64,000 nucleotides of DNA from Mycolicibacterium monacense (GCF_010731575.1 NZ_AP022617.1:5978467-6042466), one strand, 5' to 3'; shown: positions 50,404-59,737, counted from the stretch's first letter. Numbers and translations are program-made. Notes: generated from the letters alone by a model not told the origin.

Positions 50404-50645
50404 CCCATCACACCCGCTCCCGGCAAAATTCGCGACGCCCATCCGGCTGGCGGTGGGCAACAGGTGGTTAAAGTGAGCACCAATCCGGGGTTCAGCCTCA
50501 GCCCCGCACTGCGTCACCTGCAGAGGTACCTCCCATAGCAAGACATCTCGACTCCCTTGGCGTCCTGGCACGGACCCAGGTCAAGATCATCGATTCCGAC
50601 GAGGCGGCGGCGTTCCTCGACGACGCCTACGGCTCCCGCCTGCGG

Positions 50646-51518
50646 TTGTCGCGGCTGGCGAATCCGACCGGCGGCCCGGTGCTGACCTACAGCCGTCACG
50701 ACGCCGGCTCCTTCACGATCGACGACATGGCGATGGCCGGCGGGTTCACCGCGTCACCCGACCCGCTGCACAAGGTGCTCGCGGTGTGGGCGAACCGGGG
50801 CCGGATCGCAGGCCGGTGCGCCGGTATCGGCGGCCTGGCCCGCGCGGGCGAGGTCGCGCTGATGGCCCAGCCGGACCTCCCGCACGATGCCGAAGCCGAG
50901 GACGTCGCGCTCACGACGGTGCTGCTCGATCCGGCGCTGGTCGCGAGCCTGGCCACCGGTGTGCCGGAGGCCGAGGCCTCGCCGATCCGGTTCTCCCTGT
51001 TCCAGCCCGTCGACGACTCGGCCCGACAGCTCTGGCAACAGACCGTCCACTACGTCAAGGAGTGTGTGCTCGCCGACGAGGCGCTCGCCACGCCGCTGGT
51101 GCTCGGCCATGCCGCCCGGCTCCTCGCCGCGGTGACGCTCGCGGCCTTCCCGAGCGCCTCGACGGTCGCGTCCACCGCACATGACCGCGATGCCAAACCC
51201 GTTCTCCTGCAACGGGCGATCGGCTTCATCGAGGAGAACCTCGTCAACGACATCGCCCTCGCCGACATCGCCGCGGCCGTCCACGTCTCGCCGAGAGCGG
51301 TGCAGTACATGTTCCGCCGCCATCTGGAGACGACCCCGCTGCAGTACCTCCGCCGGTCGCGCCTGCACCACGCGCACATGGACCTGCTGGCCGCGGACCC
51401 GGCTCGCGAGACCGTCACACGGATCGCCGCCCAGTGGGGGTTCGCCCACACCGGCAGGTTCGCGGTGATGTACCGCGAGGCCTACGGGCAGAGCCCGCAC
51501 ACCACCCTTCGCGGGTGA
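50646..51518 (+). CDS. AraC-family transcriptional regulator, true start unclear
   Basis: The C-terminal HTH is clear: QRAIGFIEENLVNDIALADI, AAAVHVSPRAVQYMFRRHL, and RIAAQWGFAHTGRFAVMYRE near the end. The N-terminal sensor is of the AraC-binding-like type. The only conventional in-frame start is the TTG at 50646, but coding similarity clearly continues upstream: the frame reads DSLGVLARTQVKIIDSDEAA and FLDDAYGSRLRL before it, back to about 50550, with no ATG, GTG or TTG until the stop at 50469. A lost base, or an unusual start, is likely. Divergent from the SDR gene. Confidence 0.8.
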   Translation: MSRLANPTGGPVLTYSRHDAGSFTIDDMAMAGGFTASPDPLHKVLAVWANRGRIAGRCAGIGGLARAGEVALMAQPDLPHDAEAEDVALTTVLLDPALVASLATGVPEAEASPIRFSLFQPVDDSARQLWQQTVHYVKECVLADEALATPLVLGHAARLLAAVTLAAFPSASTVASTAHDRDAKPVLLQRAIGFIEENLVNDIALADIAAAVHVSPRAVQYMFRRHLETTPLQYLRRSRLHHAHMDLLAADPARETVTRIAAQWGFAHTGRFAVMYREAYGQSPHTTLRG

Positions 51519-51528
51519 CGCGACGCCG

Positions 51529-52395
51529 TCACAGCTTGCCGATCACGTTCTCCGCGAACCACTCGAGGTTGCGGATCTTGTCGGCGAGCGGTTCGGTGTC
51601 GGCCCCGGTGATGTAGGGGATGCGGAACCCGACGATCACGTCGGTGACGCCCTTGTCCTCCAGGCGTTTGATGCCGTCGAGGGTGAACGCGTCGACCGAG
51701 ATGACGTGGATCTCGAACGGTCCGCTCTGGCCCTGCTCCTCGCGGAACCTGTTGAGCTTGGCGATCAGGCCGTCGAGTTCCTCCGGGTCGCCGCCGCCGT
51801 GCATCCAGCCGTCGCAGCGCGCGGCGCGCTTGAGTGCGACGTCGGCGTGGCCGCCGACCAGGATCGGCACCGGCTTCGTCGGGGCGGGTGTCATCTTCGT
51901 CTTGGGGATGTCGTAGAACTCGCCGTGGAACTCGAAGTACTCACCGGTGGTGAGACCCCGGATGATCTCGATGCACTCGTCCATTCGCTTGCCCCGCTTG
52001 GCGAACGGCACGTTCATCAACTCGTAGTCCTCGGGCCACGGGCTGGTGCCGACGCCGAGGCCGAGGCGGTTGTCGAACAGTGCCGCCAACGACCCGGCCT
52101 GTTTGGCCACCAGGGCGGGCGGACGGATCGGCAGCTTGAGCACGAAGAAGTTGAACCGCAGCGTGGTGGTGACCGCGCACAGCGCGCTCGCGAGCACGAA
52201 CGACTCGATGAACGCCTTCCCGTCGAGGAATTCGCGGCTGCCGTCGGGGGTGTAGGGGTACTTCGAATCGGATTCGAACGGGTAGGCGATGCTATCGGGA
52301 ATCGTCATCGCGTCGTAGCCGGCGGCCTCGGCGGCCTTGGCCAACGGAATGTAGTACGTCGGGTCCGTCATCGCCTCGGCATAGGTGAACCGCAC
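51529..52395 (-). CDS. LLM-class F420-dependent oxidoreductase behind a KstR-type site
   Basis: A 288-aa luciferase-like enzyme. YDAMTIPDSIAYPFESD, TTTLRFNFFVLKLPIRPPA and NRLGLGVGTSPWPEDYELM are the barrel loops; FHGEFYDIPKTKMTPAPTK and PVPILVGGHADVALKRAARC are standard for F420 members. The ATG at 52395 is 30 bp from an 18-bp palindrome matching the KstR consensus, so it is probably repressed by KstR and belongs to lipid or sterol catabolism. Convergent with the AraC-type gene. Confidence 0.85.
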   Translation of the reverse strand: MRFTYAEAMTDPTYYIPLAKAAEAAGYDAMTIPDSIAYPFESDSKYPYTPDGSREFLDGKAFIESFVLASALCAVTTTLRFNFFVLKLPIRPPALVAKQAGSLAALFDNRLGLGVGTSPWPEDYELMNVPFAKRGKRMDECIEIIRGLTTGEYFEFHGEFYDIPKTKMTPAPTKPVPILVGGHADVALKRAARCDGWMHGGGDPEELDGLIAKLNRFREEQGQSGPFEIHVISVDAFTLDGIKRLEDKGVTDVIVGFRIPYITGADTEPLADKIRNLEWFAENVIGKL

Positions 52396-52424
52396 GGTGC
52401 CTCCTGGTTGTGGGATGCCCGAAT

Positions 52425-52442
52425 ACTAGAACGTGTTCTAGT
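52425..52442. promoter_or_regulatory. KstR-type operator (perfect palindrome)
   Basis: ACTAGAACGTGTTCTAGT is a perfect 18-bp palindrome and contains TAGAACGTGTTCTA, an exact match to TnnAACnnGTTnnA. It lies between the divergent F420 oxidoreductase and DUF4235 genes, so it could control either or both. Confidence 0.8.
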
Positions 52443-52481
52443 CCGATGTTTGAAGATTGGCGGGTCGGGAACGCCACGCCC

Positions 52482-52750
52482 GTGAGCGTCGCGAAAACCA
52501 TGTACAAACCCCTGGCCCTCGCAAGCAGCATCGGGGGCGGCCTGATCGCCGGCAAGATCTTCTCCCAGATCTGGCAGTTGGCGAACCCCGCCGGAACGGA
52601 GCCGCCGGACCCGGAGGATCTGCAGAGCTCCATGAAAGAGATCTTCGTCGCCGCCGCCATCCAGGGTTTGATCGTCGGCGTGGTGCGCGCGCGCTCGCGC
52701 GGGGACAGGCCAAGGGATTCGCCGCGCTGGCGAACGAGAACCCGGAGTAA
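52482..52750 (+). CDS. DUF4235 membrane protein with a 3' frameshift
   Basis: About 90 aa from GTG 52482. KTMYKPLALASSIGGGLIAG and KIFSQIWQLANPAG form the first half, MKEIFVAAAIQGLIVGVVRA the second membrane segment. The frame slips in a GCGC run near 52690: the right frame then gives ALARGQAKGFAALANENPE and a stop at 52750, as usual for this family. Small two-helix membrane proteins of unknown function, common in Actinobacteria. Confidence 0.75.
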
Positions 52751-52774
52751 CCCCGGCTCAGGCATCATGACCGG

Positions 52775-53941
52775 GTGCCCACTCGGCAGGCCTGGCTCAC
52801 CCGCAATGTCCGACTGTTGTCGGCGGTGTCGTTCCTGCAGGACGCGGCCAGCGAGTTGCTCTACCCGCTGCTGCCGATCTACCTGACCTCGGTGCTGGGG
52901 GCGCCGGCGGCGGTGGTCGGGGCGGTCGAGGGTGCCGCCGAGGGGGCGGCCTCGCTGACCAAGCTGGCCTCCGGACCGCTGGGGGACCGGTTCGCCAGAC
53001 GGCCGCTGATCGCCACCGGCTACGGGATGGCGGCGCTGGGCAAGGTCATCGTGGCCGCCGCCGGGACCTGGCCTGGCGTGCTGGCCGGACGGGTCACCGA
53101 CCGGCTCGGCAAGGGTCTGCGCGGCGCCCCGCGCGATGCGCTGCTGGTGGACGGTATCGACCCCGCCGCACGAGGCCGGGTCTTCGGATTCCACCGTGCC
53201 ATGGACACTTTCGGCGCGGTGGTCGGCCCGCTGTTCGGGCTGGCCGGCTATGAACTGCTCGACCATCAGATCGCACCGCTGCTGTGGGTGGCGGTGATTC
53301 CCGCGGTGCTGTCCGTGGCGCTGGTGTTCTGCGTGCGCGAACGGGCCAGGGCGGTGCCGACGGTGGCGCGGCCGCCGCTGTTGTCGCGGGTCAGGGACCT
53401 CCCTCGGCGCTACTGGCGGGTGACCGCGCTGCTGGTCGGCTTCGGCGTGGTGAACTTCCCCGACGCGCTTCTCCTGTTGCGGCTCAACGAGATCGGTTTC
53501 TCCGTCGTCGAGGTGATCCTGGCCTACGTCGGCTACAACGTCGTGTACGCGGTCGCGAGTTACCCGGCCGGCGCGTTGGCCGACCGCGTCGGCACGCCGG
53601 CCGTGTTCGCCGTCGGGTTGGGGTTCTTCGCCGTCGGTTACACCGGGCTGGGGCTGACCACCGACACGCTCACCGCATGGATGCTGATCGGGGTCTACGG
53701 GATGTTCACCGCATGCACCGACGGGGTCGGCAAGGCGTGGATCTCATCGCTGGTCGGCGCGGACGTGCAGGCCAGCGCCCAGGGTGTGTTCCAGGGCGCA
53801 AGTGGGTTCGCGATCCTGGCGGCCGGGCTGTGGGCGGGTCTGCTGTGGGGCGCCGACGGGACGGTGCCGCTGCTGATCTCCGGCCTGGCGGGCGGGGTGT
53901 TCGCCGTGATCGTCGCGGTGGTCGCTGTGCGTCACCGCTGA
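52775..53941 (+). CDS. MFS transporter
   Basis: A 388-aa major facilitator from GTG with about twelve helices. SFLQDAASELLYPLLPIYL is helix 1, GPLGDRFARRPLIATGYGMA the motif A loop, RVTDRLGKGLRGAPRDALLV a second conserved loop, and AVVGPLFGLAGYELLDHQIA helix 5. ALADRVGTPAVFAVGLGFFA is the second-half motif A. The 'DRxGKGxRxxPRDAL' signature is that of a subgroup of uncharacterised MFS proteins. Substrate unknown. Confidence 0.87.
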   Translation: MPTRQAWLTRNVRLLSAVSFLQDAASELLYPLLPIYLTSVLGAPAAVVGAVEGAAEGAASLTKLASGPLGDRFARRPLIATGYGMAALGKVIVAAAGTWPGVLAGRVTDRLGKGLRGAPRDALLVDGIDPAARGRVFGFHRAMDTFGAVVGPLFGLAGYELLDHQIAPLLWVAVIPAVLSVALVFCVRERARAVPTVARPPLLSRVRDLPRRYWRVTALLVGFGVVNFPDALLLLRLNEIGFSVVEVILAYVGYNVVYAVASYPAGALADRVGTPAVFAVGLGFFAVGYTGLGLTTDTLTAWMLIGVYGMFTACTDGVGKAWISSLVGADVQASAQGVFQGASGFAILAAGLWAGLLWGADGTVPLLISGLAGGVFAVIVAVVAVRHR

Positions 53942-53973
53942 TTGGCGATCGTCCCGGCGGGTATGCCGCGACG

Positions 53974-55698
53974 ATGACAGATCTGGTTGCGGATGCATTG
54001 GTGGCCCGGCTGCGCGACTGGGGCGCCGACCGGGTGTTCGGATATGCCGGCGACGGGGTGAACACGCTCCTGGGTGCGTTACAGCGTTCGGGGGCACCGG
54101 AATTCATCTCCACCCGGCACGAGGAACTCGCGGCGTTCATGGCCTGCGGACACGCCAAGTACACCGGCCGGGTCGGCGTCTGCATGGCCACCCAGGGCCC
54201 CGGCGCCATCCATCTGCTGGCCGGCCTCTACGACGCCAAACTCGACAAACGACCCGTGGTGGCGGTCGTCGGACAGGTGGTCTCGACCGCGCTGGGCAGC
54301 GGCTACCTGCAGGAGGTCGACCTGCACACGCTCTTCAAAGACGTCTGCGGACAGTACGTGCAGACGGTGTTCGCACCCGAGCAGGCGCTGATGGCGCTCG
54401 ACAACGCGATGCGGACGGCGATCGCGACGTCGACACCGACCTGCCTGATCATCCCGCACGACGTGCAGCAGGCCGAGATGCCCGACGAACTCGCGCATAG
54501 CCACGGCGTGGTGCCCTCGGCGGCGGTCAGCGCACCGACCCGGATCACCGCCCCCGACGACCAGATCCGCTCGGCCGCCGACATACTCAACGCCGGCCGG
54601 CGGGTGGCGTTGCTCGTGGGTCGCGGCGCCGCCGGTGCGGCCGACGAGATCGCCCGCGTGGTCGAGACACTCGGGGCCGGGGTGACGACGTCACTGCTCG
54701 GCAAGCCGGTGCTCGACGAGGGGCAGCCGTGGCACACCGGCGTGATGGGTCACCTCGGCACCACCGCGAGCGCCGAGCTGATGGCGAACTGCGACACGCT
54801 GCTGATCGTCGGCTCCAACGATCCCTGGACGGAGTTCTACCCTGCACCCGGACAGGCCAAGGCCGTGCAGATCGACATCCAGCCGCGGGTCATCGGTGCG
54901 AAGTATCCCGTCGACGCACCCGTCGTCGGGCAAGCGGCACAGGCACTTTCGGCTCTCTCAGCGCTGCTCGAACCCAAACCGGACCGGGCCTGGCAGGAGC
55001 AGGTCCGCCAGTGGCGTGAGCAGTGGCACGCCGAGGCCGCGCGCCGGGCCGCCGCCGAGACCTCCGACGCCAACCCCGAGGCCGTGGTGCGGGCACTGTC
55101 GGACCATCTGCCCGCCGACGCGCGCGTCGCCGTCGACACCGGATCGTCGACCTACTGGTATGCGCGACACCTCCGGTTGCCGCCGGGTGTACCGGCCCAC
55201 CTCTCGGGCTATCTCGCGTCGATGGGTTGCGCGCTGCCCTACGGGGTGGCCGCGAAACTCGATGCGCCGCAACGGCCGGTGGTGGCGCTGGTCGGTGACG
55301 GGGCGATGCAGATGAGCGGACTGCTCGAACTCGTCACGATCGCCGACCGGTGGCGCTCGTGGCAGGATCCGCGGTTCGTGGTGCTGGTGCTGCACAACGC
55401 CGACCTGACCGAGGTGTCGTGGGAGCAGCGGGAGATGGAGGGCAACCCGCGCTTCGCCCCGTCGCAGGACGTGCCGCGGTTCCCGTACGCCGGCTACGCC
55501 GAACTGCTCGGACTGCGGGGTATCCGGGTGACCTCGTCGCAGGAGGCCGACGACGCCTGGGCGACGGCGTTCTCCGCCGACCGGCCGACGGTCATCGAGG
55601 CGGTGGTCGACGCCGCCACCCCGCTGCTGCCACCGCTAATGCCGGACAGCAAGGCCGACAAGGTGCGGGCGGCGCTCGAACAGGAGGCCCGAACGTGA
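53974..55698 (+). CDS. Thiamine pyrophosphate-dependent enzyme (pyruvate oxidase/acetolactate synthase family)
   Basis: A 574-aa ThDP enzyme of the POX/AHAS fold. Residues 1-180: GADRVFGYAGDGVNTLLGAL, STRHEELAAFMACGHAKYTG with the activating Glu, and QGPGAIHLLAGLYDAKLDKR. The middle domain (RRVALLVGRGAAGAADEIAR) is the FAD/CoA-like domain. The C-terminal ThDP domain has ALVGDGAMQMSGLLELVTIA, the GDG start, and VLHNADLTEVSWEQREMEGN closing the motif. It resembles PoxB-type pyruvate dehydrogenases (quinone) more than biosynthetic acetolactate synthase, which is inference. Confidence 0.85.
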   Translation: MTDLVADALVARLRDWGADRVFGYAGDGVNTLLGALQRSGAPEFISTRHEELAAFMACGHAKYTGRVGVCMATQGPGAIHLLAGLYDAKLDKRPVVAVVGQVVSTALGSGYLQEVDLHTLFKDVCGQYVQTVFAPEQALMALDNAMRTAIATSTPTCLIIPHDVQQAEMPDELAHSHGVVPSAAVSAPTRITAPDDQIRSAADILNAGRRVALLVGRGAAGAADEIARVVETLGAGVTTSLLGKPVLDEGQPWHTGVMGHLGTTASAELMANCDTLLIVGSNDPWTEFYPAPGQAKAVQIDIQPRVIGAKYPVDAPVVGQAAQALSALSALLEPKPDRAWQEQVRQWREQWHAEAARRAAAETSDANPEAVVRALSDHLPADARVAVDTGSSTYWYARHLRLPPGVPAHLSGYLASMGCALPYGVAAKLDAPQRPVVALVGDGAMQMSGLLELVTIADRWRSWQDPRFVVLVLHNADLTEVSWEQREMEGNPRFAPSQDVPRFPYAGYAELLGLRGIRVTSSQEADDAWATAFSADRPTVIEAVVDAATPLLPPLMPDSKADKVRAALEQEART

Positions 55699-55785
55699 GC
55701 CTTTGCCTGGGAATTCGGCCGAATCTCGAACACAGCTCACGTTCGCGCGAGTTTGGGACACCGCCGTCCGGGTATCGACCGAGGC

Positions 55786-56836
55786 ATGGCCGAAGCTGCG
55801 TCCACGAAACACCGCGCACCGACCCTGACGATCCGCGCAAACCGGAGTCTCCGACCGACCTGACCAAACCGTCGGCGTTCTACGTACTGCGCAAGACCGC
55901 CCGGGAGTTCGGCCACGATCAGTGCACCGACCTGGCCGCCGCGCTCACCTACTACGCCGTCCTGTCGCTGTTCCCGGCGGTGCTGGTGATGGTGTCGCTG
56001 CTCGGCGTCTTCGGCCAGGGCCGCCGCACCACCGACGCCCTGCTCGACATCGTCTCGGACGTCGCCCCGGCCTCGACGGTCGACACCCTGCGGCCCACCA
56101 TCGAGCAACTCGTGGAATCACCGTCTGCCGGTTTCGCTCTGGTGATCGGCATCCTCACCGCGCTGTGGTCGGCCTCCGGGTATGTCGGCGCGTTCGGACG
56201 GGCGATGAACCGGATCTACGAGGTCGCCGAGGGCCGCCCGGTGTGGAAGCTGCGGCCGCTGCAACTCGTCCTGACCTTCGCCGCGCTGCTCGGCGCGGCG
56301 TTGGTGGCGTTCATGCTCGCGGTGAGCGGTCCGGTGGCCGAAGCCCTCGGCAACGCGATCGGTCTCGGCGAGGCGGCGGTGACCGCGTGGAGTATCGGGC
56401 GTTGGCCGGTGATCCTGCTGCTCGTCGTCGTCGCCGTCGCGGTGCTGTACTACGCCACTCCCAACGTGCAGCAACCCAAGTTCCGGTGGATCAGCCTCGG
56501 CGCCGGGCTGGCGATCCTGACCTGGATCGTGGCGTCGGTGGGGTTCGGGTTCTACGTTGCGAACTTCAGCAGCTACAACAAGACCTACGGGACGCTGGCC
56601 GGGGTGATCATCTTCCTGCTGTGGCTGTGGATCACCAACCTCGCATTGCTCTTCGGCGCCGAACTGGACGCCGAACTCGAACGGGGCCGCCAGCTGCAGG
56701 CCGGCCTGCCCGCCGAGCGGGAACTTCAGCTGCCCCGCGCGACACCCGGGTCATCGAGAAGAAGGAAGCCGCCATCGAAGAGGACGTCGAACGCGCGAAG
56801 GCGCTGCGACGCAGCCGGGGCCGCGACGACGGGTGA
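55786..56836 (+). CDS. YihY/virulence factor BrkB family membrane protein (two frameshifts)
   Basis: About 350 aa after repair. ATG 55786 gives MAEAASTKHRA, then the frame changes to DPDDPRKPESPTDLTKPSAF. The conserved body is YVLRKTAREFGHDQCTDLAA, ALTYYAVLSLFPAVLVMVSL, ALWSASGYVGAFGRAMNRIY, NKTYGTLAGVIIFLLWLWIT and NLALLFGAELDAELERGRQL. Six helices, as in the YihY (formerly 'ribonuclease BN') family. Near 56740 the frame slips and the proper frame ends RVIEKKEAAIEEDVERAKAL to a stop at 56836. Function not settled in the family. Confidence 0.85.
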
Positions 56837-56863
56837 CCCACGCACCCGGGCATACTCACCTGC

Positions 56864-57628
56864 GTGACTCGACGGATCCACGTCATCGGCATCGGTGCGG
56901 GTGACCCGGACTACGTGACCGCCCAGGCCGTCGCGGCACTCAACGACACCGACGTGTTCTTCGCGATGGACAAGGGGTCCCGCACGCGAGGAGGACAACA
57001 GGCGGATACGAAGGACGACCTGGTCGCATTGCGCCGGCTGATCTGCGAACGGTTCATCACCGAACCCGGCTACCGGTTCGTCGAGATGCCCGACCCCGTG
57101 CGGGCCAAGAGCGGCGACTATCGCCAGGCCGTCGACGAGTGGCACGCCGCGCGGGCGCGGTTGTGGGCCGAGGCGATCGAACGCGAACTCGACGACGACG
57201 GGGTCGGCGCCTTCCTCGCCTGGGGTGACCCCTCGCTGTATGACAGCACGCTGCGGATCCTCGACCGGGTCGCCGCCCACGTCGACATCGAGTACGACGT
57301 CATCCCGGGCGTCACCGCCATCCAGGCGCTCACCGCACGGCACCGGATCCCGCTCAACGACGTCGGCGAACCCGTGCTCATCACCACCGGACGGCGGCTG
57401 CGCGAACAGGGCCTGACCGGGGCCGCGGTGGTGATGCTCGACGCCGACTGCGCATTCACCGGGACGCCCGCGCAGACCCGGATCTGGTGGGGCGCCTACC
57501 TCGGCACCGCCGACGAACTGCTCGTCTCCGGGACCGTCGGCGAGGTGGGTGAGCGGATCGTCGCGCTGCGCGCCGAGGCGCGCGAGCGGCACGGCTGGAT
57601 CATGGACACCTACCTGCTTCGTCCCTGA
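56864..57628 (+). CDS. cobF: Precorrin-6A synthase (deacetylating)
   Basis: A 254-aa SAM-dependent methyltransferase of the aerobic B12 pathway. RRIHVIGIGAGDPDYVTAQA is the first SAM loop, FLAWGDPSLYDSTLRILDRV the second, DVIPGVTAIQALTARHRIPL the third, and GWIMDTYLLRP the CobF-type end. Between DKG and TKDDLVALRR there is an apparent ten-residue insert, SRTRGGQQAD. Other cob genes are not in this window, so cobF is isolated from the main cobalamin cluster here. Confidence 0.9.
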   Translation: MTRRIHVIGIGAGDPDYVTAQAVAALNDTDVFFAMDKGSRTRGGQQADTKDDLVALRRLICERFITEPGYRFVEMPDPVRAKSGDYRQAVDEWHAARARLWAEAIERELDDDGVGAFLAWGDPSLYDSTLRILDRVAAHVDIEYDVIPGVTAIQALTARHRIPLNDVGEPVLITTGRRLREQGLTGAAVVMLDADCAFTGTPAQTRIWWGAYLGTADELLVSGTVGEVGERIVALRAEARERHGWIMDTYLLRP

Positions 57629-57646
57629 GCGTGCGAAGATCAGCCC

Positions 57647-58035
57647 GTGGGTTTCCTGCTCCGGGCCGCGGTCACCGGGGTCGCGCTGTGGCTTGTCACG
57701 CAACTGGTCTCCGGCATGGAGTTCGTCGGCGGTGAGAACACGCTGCAGCGCGTCGGCATCATCTTCGTCGTGGCGGTGGTCTTCGGCCTGGTCAACGCGA
57801 TCGTCAAACCGATCGTCCAGATCTTGTCGATTCCGCTGTATGTCGTCACGCTCGGGCTCTTCCACGTCGTCGTCAACGCGTTGATGTTGTGGCTGACCGC
57901 CTGGATCACCGAGCACACCACCCACTGGGGCTCTACATCGACGACTTCTGGTGGACGGCGGTCTGGGCCGGCATCGTGCTGTCCATCGTGAGTTGGGTGC
58001 TGTCTGTGCTCAGCGGCAACCTGATCAAGCGCTGA
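57647..58035 (+). CDS. Phage holin family (PF04020-type) membrane protein with one frameshift
   Basis: About 130 aa from GTG 57647. FLLRAAVTGVALWLVTQLVS, RVGIIFVVAVVFGLVNAIVK, PIVQILSIPLYVVTLGLFHV and VVNALMLWLTAWITEH are four membrane segments. One base is missing in the GGGG at about 57928; the other frame then reads LYIDDFWWTAVWAGIVLSIV to a stop at 58035. The '...VNAIVKPIVxxLSIPLYVxTLGLFxxVVNALMLW' signature is the family hallmark. Despite the name, these are chromosomal proteins of unknown role. Confidence 0.82.
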
Positions 58036-58051
58036 CCGGCACACTGGACCC

Positions 58052-58915
58052 ATGCCGGAACTGCCCGAGGTCGAAGCACTGGCGGACCACCTGCGCCGTC
58101 ACGCCGTCGGACTGCCCATCGGACGCGTCGACGTGTCGGCGTTCTCGGTGCTCAAGACGTTCGACCCGCCGATCACCGCACTGCACGGCCGCGAGGTCAC
58201 CGATGCGCACCGCTGGGGCAAGTACCTAGGGCTGCAGGCCGGTGACCTCTACCTGATCACCCACCTGTCCCGCGCCGGGTGGCTGCGCTGGTCGGACAAA
58301 CTGGCCGCCGCACCGCTGAAACCCGGTAAGGGGCCGATCGCTCTGCGCGTGCATCTCGGCACCCCCGGCGCGGCACCCGGGTTCGATCTGACCGAGGCCG
58401 GCACGCAGAAGCGCCTGGCGGTCTGGCTGGTGTCCGACCCGTCCGCCGTGCCCGGGATCGCCGCGCTCGGGCCGGATGCCCTGGAGCTGACCGCCGACGA
58501 GCTGGGGGTCCTGCTGAGCAAGCAGAGCGGGCGCATCAAGACCGTCGTCACCGATCAGAAGGTGCTGGCCGGGATCGGCAACGCCTACAGCGACGAGATC
58601 CTGCACGTGGCGCAGCTTTCCCCGTTCGCCACCGCCAACAAACTGACCCCCGAGCAGGTGGCCACCCTGCACGACGCGATGCTCTCCGTGCTCACCGACG
58701 CGGTGTCACGGTCGGTGGGCCAGCAGGCCGCGACGCTCAAGGGGGAGAAGCGGTCCGGGCTGCGGGTGCACGCGCGGACGGGGCTGCCGTGCCCGGTCTG
58801 CGGGGACACGGTGCGCGAGGTGTCGTTCGCCGACAAGTCGTTCCAGTACTGCCCGACGTGCCAGACCGGCGGCCGGGTGCTCGCCGACCGTCGCCTCTCG
58901 CGGCTGCTCAAGTAG
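58052..58915 (+). CDS. Fpg/Nei-family DNA glycosylase
   Basis: A 287-aa base-excision repair enzyme. MPELPEVEALADHLRRHAVG begins with the catalytic Pro2 and Glu3. HRWGKYLGLQAGDLYLITHL is the conserved Lys loop, QKVLAGIGNAYSDEILHVAQ the helix-2-turn-helix, and CPVCGDTVREVSFADKSFQY, then CPTCQTGGR, the C-terminal zinc finger. Full length. M. tuberculosis has a truncated homologue at the same place (Rv0944, from memory), so this copy keeps the complete form. Removes oxidised bases and cleaves the strand. Confidence 0.9.
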   Translation: MPELPEVEALADHLRRHAVGLPIGRVDVSAFSVLKTFDPPITALHGREVTDAHRWGKYLGLQAGDLYLITHLSRAGWLRWSDKLAAAPLKPGKGPIALRVHLGTPGAAPGFDLTEAGTQKRLAVWLVSDPSAVPGIAALGPDALELTADELGVLLSKQSGRIKTVVTDQKVLAGIGNAYSDEILHVAQLSPFATANKLTPEQVATLHDAMLSVLTDAVSRSVGQQAATLKGEKRSGLRVHARTGLPCPVCGDTVREVSFADKSFQYCPTCQTGGRVLADRRLSRLLK

Positions 58916-58916
58916 T

Positions 58917-58971
58917 GGCGATTTCGGCGTGCGCGGTCGCGCTGGGCGCGACCCAGCACGCCGAAATCGCC
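58917..58971. repeat. Palindromic repeat between the glycosylase and SDR genes
   Basis: A 55-nt near-palindrome with a 16-bp perfect outer stem (GGCGATTTCGGCGTGC and complement) and an inner TCGCG/CGCGA. It starts at the Fpg/Nei stop codon. The same core, GATTTCGGCGTGC, forms the palindrome at 59736-59784. It can act as a terminator. The two copies bracket the SDR gene. Confidence 0.85.
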
Positions 58972-58988
58972 GCCGATACGCTGCCCGT

Positions 58989-59737
58989 ATGACCCGTCAG
59001 AGGATCCTGATCACCGGCGCGAGCTCCGGGCTGGGCGCCGGGATGGCCCGCGCGTTCGCCGCCAGGGGCGTGACCTGGCGCTGTGCGCCCGCCGCGTCGA
59101 CCGTCTCGACGAACTCAAAGCCGAACTGACGCAACGGTATCCGGAGATCACCGTCGCAGTGGCCGAACTCGACGTCAACGACCACGACCAGGTGCCGAAG
59201 GTGTTCGCCGCGCTGTCCGACGAACTCGGCGGCCTCGACCGTGTGATCGTCAACGCCGGTCTCGGCAAGGGCGCACCGCTCGGGTCGGGCAAGCTGTGGG
59301 CCAACAAGGCGACCATTGAGACCAACCTCGTCGCGGCGCTCGTGCAGATCGAGACGGCGCTGGAGATGTTCAAGCGCACCGGTGCCGGGCACCTCGTGCT
59401 GATCTCGTCGGTGCTGGGCAACAAGGGCGTGCCCGGGGTGAAGGCCGCCTACGCCGCGAGCAAGGCCGGCGTCTCGTCGCTGGGGGAGTCGCTGCGCGCC
59501 GAATACGCCAAGGGTCCGATCCGCGTGACGGTCCTCGAACCCGGTTACATCGAGTCGGAGATGACCTCGAAGTCCGCGTCGACGATGCTCATGACCGACA
59601 CCGATACCGGCGTCGCCGCAATGGTTCGCGTCATCGAGAAGGAGGCCGGCCGCGCCGCCGTGCCGTGGTGGCCGTGGGCGCCGCTGGTGCAGCTGATGCG
59701 GGTCCTACCGCCGCGGCTCACGCGACTCTTCGCGTGA
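58989..59737 (+). CDS. SDR-family oxidoreductase (one frameshift)
   Basis: About 249 aa after repair. [20 protein letters not shown] and AARG start it, then a base is lost near 59070, and the other frame continues [100 protein letters not shown] and [12 protein letters not shown]. All SDR motifs are present across the two frames. Equivalent position to Rv0945 in M. tuberculosis (from memory), next to pgi. Substrate unknown. Confidence 0.85.

Noticed and set aside
57647..58035. Holin-family gene as a sign of a second prophage
   Set aside because: The family name is misleading; these are common chromosomal membrane proteins and no phage genes are near.
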